Positions 1 through 8,016 of a stretch of DNA of 30,590 nucleotides are shown here, piece after piece. The DNA lies in NCBI GenBank assembly GCA_047638695.1, contig JBLINY010000046.1:1-30590 (forward strand), given 5' to 3'. Source of the stretch: JAHECQ01 sp047638695. Its GTDB lineage: Bacteria > Actinomycetota > Acidimicrobiia > Acidimicrobiales > SZUA-35. Under the pieces are notes generated by a model, which worked only from the letters and a program-made list of their open reading frames with translations, was not told where the DNA came from and did not search any database. The stretch's first letter is position 1; each line of letters starts with the position of its first letter. A program made the position numbers and the translations under genes.

Positions 1-114
1 AGCGGCAAACTCAAGCCGCACATCTCCGAGCGGTACTCACTGGACCAGGCGGCGATAGGCCTACGAGCGATGATGGATCGTAAAACGATCGGAAAGATCG
101 TCATCGAGCCGTGA
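1..114 (+). CDS. C-terminal end of a quinone oxidoreductase / zinc-type alcohol dehydrogenase-like protein (partial)
   Basis: The first 37 codons read in frame to a TGA at 112-114. The peptide ends with the pattern 'hisxxysLdqAaxGlraMmdrktiGKIViEP', which is how medium-chain dehydrogenases/NADPH:quinone oxidoreductases usually finish (last helix, then a GKIVL-type strand). Only the tail is visible, so substrate and cofactor cannot be judged. Its stop overlaps the GTG start of the monooxygenase gene (GTGA at 111-114), so the two are probably translationally coupled and co-transcribed. The family call rests on one short C-terminal motif and is tentative. Confidence 0.55.
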   Translation, partial: SGKLKPHISERYSLDQAAIGLRAMMDRKTIGKIVIEP

Positions 115-191
115 GCGGCGAGCCAGATGAGAGAGCCGTGAGCGGCGAGCCAGAAGAGAGAGCCGTGAGCGGCGAGCCAGATGAGAGCGCC
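111..191 (+). repeat. Three tandem 27-bp repeats at the start of the monooxygenase gene
   Basis: Copies lie at 111-137, 138-164 and 165-191, differing at only two or three positions. Each begins GTGAGCGGCGAGCCAGA, so each supplies an in-frame GTG (111, 138, 165) and also the overlapping TGA in the frame of the upstream gene. The unit encodes a nine-residue SGEPDERAV-type repeat. The duplication copies the gene junction itself. Confidence 0.9.
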
Positions 192-1805
192 GTCGAGGGT
201 CCAGCCGTTGACGCCGTCGTGGTCGGGGCCGGGTTTGCCGGCCTTTACATGTTGCACCGCCTGCGTCAGCAAGGGTTTACGGCTCGCGGTTTCGAGGCCG
301 GTGGCGGTGTTGGCGGCACGTGGTACTGGAATCGCTACCCGGGTGCACGCTGCGACATCGACAGCATGCAGTACTCGTTCCAGTTCTCTGAGGAACTCCA
401 GCAAGAGTGGCGGTGGACCGAGCGCTATGCCTCGCAACCCGAACTGCTCAGCTACATCGAGCATGTCGCCGACCGCTTCGAACTCCGCCGCGACATCACC
501 TTTAACACCATGGTCGAGCAAGCCACGTTTTCCGACGACACCCACCTGTGGACGGTCAACACCATCAATCGTCAAGGCCAACGCGAGTCAGTGGTGGCGC
601 GCTTCTTCCTTCTCGGATCTGGGGTGTTGTCCACCGCCAACGTGCCAGCGTTCGAGGGCCGCGACGAATACAGGGGACAGACGTTCCACACCGGACGTTG
701 GCCTCACGATGGTGTCGACTTCAGTGGCAAACGAGTTGGGGTTGTTGGCACCGGCTCATCTGGCATTCAGTCCATTCCGCTGATCGCTGAGGAAGCCGAT
801 CACCTCCACGTTTTCCAGCGGACAGCGAACTACGTGGTGCCGGCTCAGAACCGCCCGCTTGACGACGACGAGGTCGAATCAATCAAGGCCGACTACACCG
901 GGTTTCGAGCTCGGGCCAAAGAGCGGCCAGCGGCATTTTTATTCCCGTTCAATCCCACCTCGGCCTTGGCCGTAACAGACGAAGAGCGGCGACAGCAGTT
1001 CGATGCCCAGTGGGAGATCGGCGGTCTGCCGTTCCTCGGTAGCTTTGGCGACCTCCTGCTCGACGCCGACTCGAACCGGCTGGTCATCGACTACTGGCAG
1101 ACACGTGTAAGGGATGTCATCGACGACCCCGCGGTTTCGGACCTCCTGATCCCGAATGGCGACATCTTTGGCGGCAAACGCCTGTGTGCTGGCACCGACT
1201 ACTACGAGACATACAACCGGCCCGACGTCACGCTGGTCGACTCCAGTGGCGGGATCGACCGCTTCACGCCAGCCGGCATCGTGGTGGCAGGGGTCGAGTA
1301 CGAGTTGGATGTGGTGGTGTTCGCGACCGGGTTCGATGCCATGACCGGCAGCGTGGTGGCCATGGACATTGCCGGGCCCACTGGCACGACGATCAAGGAA
1401 GCGTGGAGCGGTGGAGCAGGCGCTTATATCGGGATGGCCATCAACGGATTCCCAAACTTGTTCAACACCCAGGGCCCGGGCGGCCCCGGCGTGTTCGTCA
1501 CAATGGTTACCGGCATCGAGCACCAGGGCGACTGGATCGTTGACTGCATGTCGTGGATGCGAGACAACGGCTACAGCCGGATCGAGGCCACGATCGAAGC
1601 GCAGGTTGCATGGCAGGACGAGGTTGATCGGGCGGCTGAGCCTTCGTTGCGCTCGAAATGCGACAGCTGGTACTCGGGCGCAAACATTCCCGGTAAGCAC
1701 CGCAAATTCATGCCCTACATCGGCGGGTTCCCTGCCTACGCAGGTAAGTGCAGCGAGGTCGAGCAGGGCAGTTACCTCGGGTTTGACCTCACGAAAGCGA
1801 GCTGA
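111..1805 (+). CDS. Type I Baeyer-Villiger monooxygenase (cyclohexanone/phenylacetone monooxygenase family)
   Basis: Class B flavoprotein monooxygenase that would use FAD, NADPH and O2 to convert ketones to esters or lactones in the cytoplasm. Visible motifs in the 564-residue frame: first Rossmann motif GAGFAG at 39-44 for FAD, the GGTWYWNRYPGARCD stretch at 68-82 typical of the family, the Baeyer-Villiger fingerprint xGxxxHxxxWP at 188-198 (RGQTFHTGRWP), and the second Rossmann motif GTGSSG at 213-218 for NADPH. Length suits the family once the repeated N-terminus is discounted. The start could be GTG 111, 138 or 165; 111 overlaps the upstream stop. The preceding oxidoreductase tail and the downstream lyase and CoA ligase suggest breakdown of a cyclic or branched ketone. 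Substrate unknown. Confidence 0.92.
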   Translation: MSGEPDERAVSGEPEERAVSGEPDESAVEGPAVDAVVVGAGFAGLYMLHRLRQQGFTARGFEAGGGVGGTWYWNRYPGARCDIDSMQYSFQFSEELQQEWRWTERYASQPELLSYIEHVADRFELRRDITFNTMVEQATFSDDTHLWTVNTINRQGQRESVVARFFLLGSGVLSTANVPAFEGRDEYRGQTFHTGRWPHDGVDFSGKRVGVVGTGSSGIQSIPLIAEEADHLHVFQRTANYVVPAQNRPLDDDEVESIKADYTGFRARAKERPAAFLFPFNPTSALAVTDEERRQQFDAQWEIGGLPFLGSFGDLLLDADSNRLVIDYWQTRVRDVIDDPAVSDLLIPNGDIFGGKRLCAGTDYYETYNRPDVTLVDSSGGIDRFTPAGIVVAGVEYELDVVVFATGFDAMTGSVVAMDIAGPTGTTIKEAWSGGAGAYIGMAINGFPNLFNTQGPGGPGVFVTMVTGIEHQGDWIVDCMSWMRDNGYSRIEATIEAQVAWQDEVDRAAEPSLRSKCDSWYSGANIPGKHRKFMPYIGGFPAYAGKCSEVEQGSYLGFDLTKAS

Positions 1806-2157
1806 GATCACGCCTGCCGGGCAGCACCTGCTCGAGCCTGCCGGCAAGGAAATCGAGCTCGGGCTCGTCCAATGAGGGCCAAGTGAACTTGGTCTCTGAT
1901 CCGTCTTTCATAGCGAACGTGGCCACGCCGATCGATAGGTTCTGAAAGTCCCGGACGACCGGGATCAACGCGCAAAGACCCATGGCAATCACGCCCAATC
2001 CGGCGGTGGTGACGAAGCTGTCGAGGTCGTCGGCCATGTACCCGGCGAACGCTCCGAAGGCGCACAGCGGAACCAACACCAGGGCCACCCACTTCAACCA
2101 CTTTCGCGACGTTCGTGTCGTGTCTCGGCGCCACAGTAGATACGGCTCGGCATTCAC
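1789..2157 (-). CDS. Small two-helix membrane protein of unknown function
   Basis: A 122-residue frame with a charged, Arg/Lys-rich N-terminus, then two hydrophobic segments (WVALVLVPLCAFGAFAGYM, then VTTAGLGVIAMGLCALIPVV) with a short acidic loop, and a soluble C-terminal tail of about 45 residues. I recognise no family. GTG at 2157 is preferred over the GTG at 2172 because GGAGGG lies about 7 nt upstream of it. The 3' end overlaps the convergent monooxygenase gene by 17 bp. Good GC-rich third positions and the coherent membrane topology support a real gene. Confidence 0.7.
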   Translation of the reverse strand: MNAEPYLLWRRDTTRTSRKWLKWVALVLVPLCAFGAFAGYMADDLDSFVTTAGLGVIAMGLCALIPVVRDFQNLSIGVATFAMKDGSETKFTWPSLDEPELDFLAGRLEQVLPGRRDLSSLS

Positions 2158-2230
2158 CCTGGTTCCCTCCACGGCCCGCTGTCTGAAGTCAGGGTACGTG
2201 CTTCACTGGGATCGCCCAAGAGCTCGCGCA

Positions 2231-2242
2231 TAAGCTCGCCTC
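2231..2242 (+). promoter_or_regulatory. -10 box of a probable leaderless promoter
   Basis: TAAGCT at 2231-2236 fits TANNNT and ends 6 nt before the ATG at 2243, so transcription would begin at or next to the start codon. No Shine-Dalgarno sequence is seen. No clear -35 box. Confidence 0.5.
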
Positions 2243-3322
2243 ATGCTGCCAACTCACGTGAACATCTTCGACGACACGATGCGAGAGGGTCTCCAGATCG
2301 AGAACGCCGACATTCCGGTGTCGGAAAAGCTGCGGTTGCTCGATGCCATTGGCGAAACAGGAGCCAAGGTCATCTCGATCGGCTCGTTCGCCCATCCCAA
2401 GTGGACCCCCTCGATGGCTGCCATCGAGGAACTGGCCGAGGCCTTCGTGCCGAAGCCTGGGGTGAAGTACACCGCAGCCATTTTCAATCAGAAGGGATTT
2501 GAGCGCGCTGACGCCTTCTATCCAAAGCTCGATGTACGGAGCCGACGATTCTCGACCCACGTCGAGATCTGCGACTCATTCGCTCGGCGCAACTACAACC
2601 GCAGCCAAGCGCAGCAGATAGCGGCCATGGACGGCACCATCGCCGCCGCGGTGAAAGATCCCGATACCGAGTTTGGGTCGGTCACCATCGGTAGCCCGTT
2701 CGGCTCGAACTTCGAAGGCGGATTCGATTTGGCCAAGCGGCTCGAGTTCATCGAGCTCATGGTGAACAAATGGCGCGATGCCGGCATGGACGTCGATCGC
2801 ATCTCGTTCAGCGACGCCATGGGTTGGAACGCACCGCACACCGTCCGCGAGACGATCGAAGCTATCCGCGAGACCTGGCCCGAGATCGAGACATTCCATA
2901 TGCACCTGCACAACTCGCGCGGTTCGACCATCGCCAGCTACTACGAGGCGCTGCGCCTTGGGGTTACCGACTTCGACACCTCGATTGGTGGCATGGGCGG
3001 CTGTCCCTACTGCGGTAACGGCCGATCGGCCGGTCACGTGCCGACCGAGGACTTCGTCGACCTTTGCCATGAGATGGGTATCGAAACCGGTTACAACCTC
3101 GACAAGTTGATCCAGGCGGCGTGGATCGCTGAAGAAATCGTTGGCCATCCGCTGTGGGGCCACGTCTCGAAGGCCGGGCCGCGTCCTCGCAACGATGACG
3201 TCTACCCGATCGACATGCCGTTCGTTGAGACTCTCGACGAGGCGCGACATTTCCGCAACGGGCCGTCGGTCTACGAGGGCCAGCTATCACCATGGTCCGA
3301 GAACAGCGCGCTCAACGCCTAG
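2243..3322 (+). CDS. HMG-CoA lyase-like DRE-TIM metallolyase (pyruvate carboxyltransferase family)
   Basis: A 359-residue TIM-barrel protein. The N-terminal metal/substrate motif is IFDDTMREGLQ (residues 8-18), where canonical HMG-CoA lyases have a DGLQ-type motif. The C-terminal side of the barrel has HMHLHNSRG (219-227), carrying the two metal-ligand histidines H221 and H223, and GGMGGCPYC (249-257), whose C254 corresponds to the catalytic Cys of HMG-CoA lyase. The family cleaves or forms C-C bonds next to a CoA thioester or keto acid with a divalent metal. The Asp that normally follows the second His is Asn here, and the CPYC motif has an additional Cys, so the substrate may not be HMG-CoA itself. 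Starts with a leaderless signature; stands alone between a divergent and a convergent gene. Confidence 0.82.
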   Translation: MLPTHVNIFDDTMREGLQIENADIPVSEKLRLLDAIGETGAKVISIGSFAHPKWTPSMAAIEELAEAFVPKPGVKYTAAIFNQKGFERADAFYPKLDVRSRRFSTHVEICDSFARRNYNRSQAQQIAAMDGTIAAAVKDPDTEFGSVTIGSPFGSNFEGGFDLAKRLEFIELMVNKWRDAGMDVDRISFSDAMGWNAPHTVRETIEAIRETWPEIETFHMHLHNSRGSTIASYYEALRLGVTDFDTSIGGMGGCPYCGNGRSAGHVPTEDFVDLCHEMGIETGYNLDKLIQAAWIAEEIVGHPLWGHVSKAGPRPRNDDVYPIDMPFVETLDEARHFRNGPSVYEGQLSPWSENSALNA

Positions 3323-3360
3323 GGAATCTGAATCCCTAGGGAATCTGGACGCCTAGGGAA
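3318..3360. repeat. 17-bp tandem repeat spanning two convergent stop codons
   Basis: CCTAGGGAATCTG occurs at 3318 and 3335, and CCTAGGGAA again at 3352, giving an exact 17-bp period and about 2.5 units. The CCTAGG of the first copy contains the TAG stop of the plus-strand lyase gene. The same palindrome in the third copy supplies the TAG stop of the minus-strand gene. Confidence 0.8.
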
Positions 3361-4774
3361 GGAGCTGGTCGACGGGCGCGAAGTCATCTCGAAGAGGTGC
3401 CTGGCCGTTGATGTACTCGTCTATGTCCCCCGCGAGTGCCCTGCCGTCGGCCGAAGCCAGCGCCAATGCCGGCAACGGCTGATGTGATGCCAGCAGAATC
3501 TGGTTGATCTCGCGATTGGGTATGCCATCGGCGGGCAGAATCGCCGCCAGATGTTCGAAGTGTTGGCGCAGCGTTGCTAGCTCGGCCCTGGCGAAGCGGC
3601 TGTCGCCGCCGTCAAGCACATTCATCACATAGATGCCATCGGGGGTGAGCACGCGATCGAGTTCAGCGATGAACTCGGTGGTCGTGAGATGCCAAGGGAC
3701 CGACTGGCTGCCAAAGGCATCGCCAACAATAAGATCGAACTCGTTGTCAGCCAGGTCGCTCAGAGCTAGCCGGGCGTCACCGGTCCGAACTTCGAGTCGC
3801 TCATCAGTGACCAAGCCGAGCTCGCTACGGTTGATCTCGACCAGGTCAGGGTCGATCTCGAGAACCAGGCTGTACGCAGTTGCATCGACGTGACGCAGAT
3901 AGCGGGGGAAGCTGAAGCCACCACCCCCGACGTGAAGCACGCGGTCGAAGCCTCCGGGTCGACTAGCTGCAACGGCAGCGAAGATTCGGATGTAACGAAC
4001 GTCGAGATGGGTTGGGTCATCGAGGTCGACATAGGCGTGACGAAGTCGATCCAGCACCAGGCTTCGCCCGCTCGCGTTGTCAGCGTCTTCGACCACTCGC
4101 ACACAGAAATAGGAGGTTTCGTGATCGCAGGGTGGTGCGACGGCAGTCGAGCCGAGGCCGGCCAGTGCCACCGCGACGACCGTGGCACCGTTCGGACGTG
4201 CTCCTCCGATGGTGATCGAGGCGACGATTCCCGCCACCACCAGCAAGGCACCAATTCCCAGCACGATCGACCGGGTCGGTGCGGCCGAGATCAATAGGAA
4301 GCCGGTGATGAACGTGCCAACCAGGGCCCCCATGGTGGCCCACGCCGATAACCCGCCAACGACTGCTCCGGTGTCGGCCAGTGACACGAGACGGAGCTTG
4401 GCGACCAGGGGACTTATCGCACTGAGCACCGCAGATGGCAGAAAGAACGCCATCGCGGTGAGAGCGACAATGGCCAACGGACCGCGGCCGATCTCGGGGC
4501 CGAGCAGTGTGACGATCGGTATCGACAGCCAGGTGAAGGCCCCGCCTGCGAGCACGCTGGGCCCGATCAGACGTCGGGGGTCGTAGGTGTCAGCGGCCCA
4601 ACCGCCAACCGCCGACCCGGTGGCGATCCCGGCCAGGACGGTGCCGATGATGCCGGTGAACGTCTCGAGCGAAATGCCCACATACGGAGCCATCAGTCGC
4701 CCGGCCAAGATCTCGAGTACGAGCACGGCTGCTGAGGTGCCGAACACCAGGCTGGCCGACGATCGAGGCTTCAC
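3353..4774 (-). CDS. Membrane protein fused to a spermidine synthase-like methyltransferase fold
   Basis: Two-part protein. The first ~200 residues form a bundle of about six to seven hydrophobic helices (for example LVFGTSAAVLVLEILAGRLMAP and AIVALTAMAFFLPSAVL). The rest is a spermidine synthase-like Rossmann domain, with the glycine-rich LHVGGGGFSFPRYL, the acidic strand end LVLEIDPDLVEI, and GDARLAL followed by IVGDAFGS. Similar fused proteins are common in bacteria; most have no proven aminopropyltransferase activity. The frame is open back to GTG 4831, but the first convincing start is GTG 4774 (then KPRSSASLV), with TTG 4786 as alternative. A perfect 15-bp-arm palindrome lies just upstream. 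Confidence 0.8.
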   Translation of the reverse strand: MKPRSSASLVFGTSAAVLVLEILAGRLMAPYVGISLETFTGIIGTVLAGIATGSAVGGWAADTYDPRRLIGPSVLAGGAFTWLSIPIVTLLGPEIGRGPLAIVALTAMAFFLPSAVLSAISPLVAKLRLVSLADTGAVVGGLSAWATMGALVGTFITGFLLISAAPTRSIVLGIGALLVVAGIVASITIGGARPNGATVVAVALAGLGSTAVAPPCDHETSYFCVRVVEDADNASGRSLVLDRLRHAYVDLDDPTHLDVRYIRIFAAVAASRPGGFDRVLHVGGGGFSFPRYLRHVDATAYSLVLEIDPDLVEINRSELGLVTDERLEVRTGDARLALSDLADNEFDLIVGDAFGSQSVPWHLTTTEFIAELDRVLTPDGIYVMNVLDGGDSRFARAELATLRQHFEHLAAILPADGIPNREINQILLASHQPLPALALASADGRALAGDIDEYINGQAPLRDDFAPVDQLLP

Positions 4775-4819
4775 CCCCGAATTCAACCAGCACCAAGGCC
4801 CCCTCCACCCGAAATTGCA

Positions 4820-4850
4820 CTTCTGACGCACCGTGACGGTGCGTCAGAAG
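4820..4850. repeat. Perfect 31-bp palindrome upstream of the spermidine synthase-like gene
   Basis: CTTCTGACGCACCGT at 4820-4834 is followed by a single G and then its exact reverse complement at 4836-4850. It lies between the terminator of the upstream ligase gene and the start at 4774, and covers the alternative start at 4831. It could be an operator or a second terminator; no T-tract follows on the minus strand. Confidence 0.75.
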
Positions 4851-4882
4851 GACAAGAAAGCTGAGTTAGGCCAAACTCAGCT
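4851..4882 (-). terminator. Rho-independent-type terminator for the SDR/acyl-CoA ligase operon
   Basis: On the minus strand the perfect 9-bp stem AGCTGAGTT/AACTCAGCT (4874-4882 and 4859-4867) encloses the 6-nt loop TGGCCT and is followed by TTCTTGT. It lies about 100 bp past the ligase stop codon. Confidence 0.65.
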
Positions 4883-4980
4883 CTGGCCTGCGGGTCGACC
4901 AGCACCTGCGCGACCACCACACAATGACCCTTTAGACATCAGGACGAGATGAGCCCACCATGAGCACCGGTTGGGTCGGG

Positions 4981-6585
4981 TTAGGTGGCCGTGGCCCAGG
5001 TTTCTCGGAGACTGGGCTTGGTCACTTTGCCGACCGGGTTGCGGGGCAGGGCGTCGATGAGTTCGAGCCGTTCCGGCAGCTTGTAGCTGGCAACGTCTTG
5101 CTGACGCAGATGATCGACAACGGCGTCGAGCGTTGGAGTGGTCCCTTCGACTCCGACGACAAACACACCCAATCGTTCGCCAAGCTCGGCGTCGGGGTAG
5201 GCCACCGCAGCGCATTCAACAACGGTTGGGTGGCTAGCTATCAGGCCCTCTACCTCGGCCGCCGAGATGTTCATGCCTCCGCGGATGATGATGTCCTTGG
5301 CCCGATCGACGAACCGCAACAGCGATGGTGGGCGATCGTCACCAACCCACTCGAAAAGGTCACCGGTTCGATAGAAGCCGCGCTCATCGAACTCGCTGCC
5401 GTCAGATTCGAGATAGCCGTCGAACACCGTCTTGCCGATGAAGCGGAGCTCGCCAACGGTTCCCGGCTCGGTGATCTCGGTGCCGGTCTGAAGATCGACC
5501 AGCCTGGTCTCGATGCCATCGCGGTCGGGCCGCCGAAAGAACCGTGCCCGCTCGGTCGGGTCAGGAACCATCGCCTGAGTCGACAGCATCGAAGCACCCT
5601 CGTTCGAGCCGAACACGTTGACGATCTCGACGCCCCTGTCCTGCCATCCCTCGACCATTCCGGGGTCGAGTGGCGCAGAGCCGGACGAGATCCGCCTCAG
5701 ACTCGAAATGTCGACGCTGTCGAGCATCGCCGGGTTAGCCAACAGCATGTTCAGTAACGGGGGAGGCGCCACCGTGTACGTGATGCGCTCGTCGCTCGCT
5801 TGTTGCAGGAACACGGGAAGGTCGAGTGGCTGGTGAAGGTGCAACGTGGCACCCGTCATCAGCCAGGGAACAACCATGCCGCCGATGCCGGCCATATTGA
5901 CCACCGGGAACGGGCAGAGGATTCGGTCGTTGCTGTTCAAGTGCAACTGGTCGACCTGGAAGCCGCCGGAAGCCAACCACATCGTGTTGGTCCGAGGCAC
6001 GCCCTTTGGTGTTCCCGTTGTTCCTGATGTCCAGCAGATCGTGACGACGTCGGCGCCGTCGTTTGCCGCTGCGGGCGGAGCACTAGAAGAGGCACGCCAG
6101 GTCTGAGGCTCGGCGTCCGGGTGAGGGTCGGTGGTGCAGTCGACGACAATGACGTCAGCTTCCTGCTCGGCAATGACCCGCGAGACGACTTCGATCTGGT
6201 CCGGGCGATCAGGCCTGGCGCCGGTAACGAAGAGGCGGGGCCGGGCTACTCGGAGCCCGTGGTTGAGTTCGTGACTGCGGTGTTGGATTGGAAACGGAAC
6301 GGCTGTGGCCCCGATGCGGAAACAGGCCAGCAGGTTCAGGACCAGCTCGGCGACGTTCGGAAGCTGCAAGGCAACGGACGCACCTGGCCCAGCGCCCAAG
6401 GCGGAAAGCGAGGTGGCCAGCGAGTCGACGGCAGAATCAACCTCTGACCAAGTAAGGCGGACAGGTTCGCCACTGAAATAGGACGACCGGTTCGGAGCGT
6501 CGACGAGGGCGATGGCATCAGGGTGCGCGACCACCGCGGCTCGGCATGCGTCGTCGAGCGTCATCGCTGGATCACTCGGCGTCAT
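4981..6585 (-). CDS. Acyl-CoA ligase (ANL superfamily AMP-forming synthetase)
   Basis: Activates a carboxylic acid through an acyl-adenylate to its CoA thioester. The 534-residue protein has the P-loop-like motif TSGTTGTPKG at 186-195, a YRTGDL-type hinge motif, the RAKDIIIRGGMNISAAEVE stretch of the C-terminal domain, and the catalytic lysine in GKVTK (K520). Start chosen at ATG 6585, which overlaps the SDR stop as ATGA, so translation is probably coupled; ATG 6564 is an alternative. The frame upstream of 6585 lies inside the SDR gene. The pairing with an SDR points to a ketone or hydroxyacid degradation step. A hairpin terminator follows. Substrate not predictable from sequence alone. Confidence 0.9.
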   Translation of the reverse strand: MTPSDPAMTLDDACRAAVVAHPDAIALVDAPNRSSYFSGEPVRLTWSEVDSAVDSLATSLSALGAGPGASVALQLPNVAELVLNLLACFRIGATAVPFPIQHRSHELNHGLRVARPRLFVTGARPDRPDQIEVVSRVIAEQEADVIVVDCTTDPHPDAEPQTWRASSSAPPAAANDGADVVTICWTSGTTGTPKGVPRTNTMWLASGGFQVDQLHLNSNDRILCPFPVVNMAGIGGMVVPWLMTGATLHLHQPLDLPVFLQQASDERITYTVAPPPLLNMLLANPAMLDSVDISSLRRISSGSAPLDPGMVEGWQDRGVEIVNVFGSNEGASMLSTQAMVPDPTERARFFRRPDRDGIETRLVDLQTGTEITEPGTVGELRFIGKTVFDGYLESDGSEFDERGFYRTGDLFEWVGDDRPPSLLRFVDRAKDIIIRGGMNISAAEVEGLIASHPTVVECAAVAYPDAELGERLGVFVVGVEGTTPTLDAVVDHLRQQDVASYKLPERLELIDALPRNPVGKVTKPSLRETWATAT

Positions 6586-7343
6586 TGGGCCGTCCATCCC
6601 CCGTCGACCATGATCGTTGTGCCGGTGATCAAAGCGGCGGCCGGGCTGGCCAAGAACACCACAGCACCGACGCAATCGGCGACCTGACCGAACCGACCCA
6701 TGGGGATTCTGGCCAAGAGGTCCCCGCCAACAGCCGGATCCTGGAGACGATCGTGAGTCATCGGCGTGTCGATGGCCGTCGGCCCAATGGCCACGACCCG
6801 CACCCCTTTGGGGGCCAACTCGATCGCAGTCGACTTGGTAAAACCTTCGATGAAATGTTTGGTGGCCGAGTAGACGCTGTGGTTTGGTCGGCCGTTGTGG
6901 CCGAAGGTCGACGACAGATTGATGATGACGCCACTGCCCTGCTCGGTCATCCGTCGGGCGGCAGCCTGAGCCACGAACACCGCCGAGGTGCAGTTCAGAT
7001 CAATCATGGTTCGTACCGCGTCGTCGTCGTAGTCACCAAGCGCGCCGGCGATACCCATGCCAGCGTTGTTGACCAGAATGTCGACGCGGCCGAGGTCGGC
7101 GAACACGGCTCGCATCGCCGCGGTGTCAGTCACGTCGCACTCAACCGCCCGAGCCTTGCCACCCGCAGTCGTGATTACCTCTACGACTTCATCGAGATCA
7201 GCTCGAGTTCGAGCCAGCGCAACAACTTCGGCGCCAGCCTCGGCCAGAGCCCGCGCACATCCAGCACCGATGCCGCGACCTGCCCCCGTCACCACCGCAA
7301 CTTGGCCGTCTACCCGCATCGATGGCAAGAACGTTTCAGTCAT
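6582..7343 (-). CDS. Short-chain dehydrogenase/reductase (3-oxoacyl reductase-like)
   Basis: Classical SDR of 253 residues. It has the TGAGRGIG cofactor motif at 19-26, NNAG at 92-95, catalytic Ser in INLSS (141-145), and YxxxK at Y158/K162. The family reduces or oxidises hydroxyl/keto groups with NAD(P)H. There is no acidic residue right after the second strand (VALARTR at 41-47), which hints at NADP(H) preference. It is the first gene of a two-gene operon with the acyl-CoA ligase. A TAGAGT box 6 nt before its ATG indicates a leaderless transcript. The exact substrate is open. Confidence 0.92.
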   Translation of the reverse strand: MTETFLPSMRVDGQVAVVTGAGRGIGAGCARALAEAGAEVVALARTRADLDEVVEVITTAGGKARAVECDVTDTAAMRAVFADLGRVDILVNNAGMGIAGALGDYDDDAVRTMIDLNCTSAVFVAQAAARRMTEQGSGVIINLSSTFGHNGRPNHSVYSATKHFIEGFTKSTAIELAPKGVRVVAIGPTAIDTPMTHDRLQDPAVGGDLLARIPMGRFGQVADCVGAVVFLASPAAALITGTTIMVDGGWTAQ

Positions 7344-7355
7344 GGGCGAACTCTA
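7344..7355 (-). promoter_or_regulatory. -10 box of a probable leaderless promoter for the SDR operon
   Basis: On the minus strand TAGAGT (7350-7355) is followed by TCGCCC and then the ATG at 7343. It matches TANNNT at the 6-nt spacing seen at four other genes here. Confidence 0.5.
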
Positions 7356-7506
7356 GGCAGCGCGGTGGACCAGCTAGCAAGCGAATCGTTGGCCCAGCGG
7401 TGGTGGACCGAGCAGGATTGAGGGGGTTGGACCGAAAACCCACCGGACATCCACCATTGTTTCTCGGGCGCTTGCGGACGGAGGGGCAACCAGTGGTAGC
7501 CGATTT

Positions 7507-7995
7507 TTGAGTTTTATGATTTTGACCGTTGTGGCAATAGCCACCGTTGGTGCGGCTCCTGCCTCGGCAGCCGTCGACTACACGGCGTGCCCGGCCATTA
7601 CCGACTCTGTCCACAGGCTGTACTCGGCCTATTTCAAACGTCCACCAGATGATGCCGGATTCGCGTTCTGGACCAGCGAATGGGGAACCGGGGCTCGGAG
7701 CCTCGGCCAAATTTCGGATGGATTCGTCGGGGCACCCGAGTTTGAGCAGACGTATGGCGGGGTCAGCAACGAGCAGTTCGTCGACCTCGTCTATCAGAAC
7801 GTGCTGGCCAACGAATTGGTTTCCGACCCCGATTACAACGGTGTCGACTGGCCCCAGGAGAAGTCGGTTACGACAACGGTCGACCACCTATTCCGGAAGA
7901 CTTCGGTTGAACTGCGAGTTTCGAAGGCTCCGCTGAACTTGCAGTGGGCCACCATCATCTATCCACCGCACATCCAGTCCAGCCCGTTCGGCTGA
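7507..7995 (+). CDS. Secreted DUF4214-type protein with a truncated domain and an unclear start
   Basis: The protein has a hydrophobic leader ending APASAA, then a DUF4214-like stretch (DSVHRLYSAYFKRPPDDAGFAFWTS up to FVDLVYQNVL) and a diverged C-terminus without the second half of the domain. DUF4214 occurs in secreted, often carbohydrate- or surface-associated proteins. The only in-frame start is TTG 7507, which gives a leader with no positive charge. GTG 7493, well spaced behind GGAGGGG, reads into a stop at 7508-7510; one extra T in the TTTTT run at 7504-7508 would join it to this frame. It may be a frame-broken gene. The paralogue at 18374 has a normal charged signal peptide. The kinase-like gene follows 21 bp later. 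Confidence 0.6.
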   Translation: MSFMILTVVAIATVGAAPASAAVDYTACPAITDSVHRLYSAYFKRPPDDAGFAFWTSEWGTGARSLGQISDGFVGAPEFEQTYGGVSNEQFVDLVYQNVLANELVSDPDYNGVDWPQEKSVTTTVDHLFRKTSVELRVSKAPLNLQWATIIYPPHIQSSPFG

Positions 7996-8016
7996 TTCGG
8001 CGGTGGTGGTTCTGAC

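Noticed and set aside
939..1847. Long minus-strand open frame (302 codons) opposite the monooxygenase
   Set aside because: Lies antisense to a well-supported gene with family motifs; its His/Arg/Val-rich composition is typical of a high-GC shadow frame.
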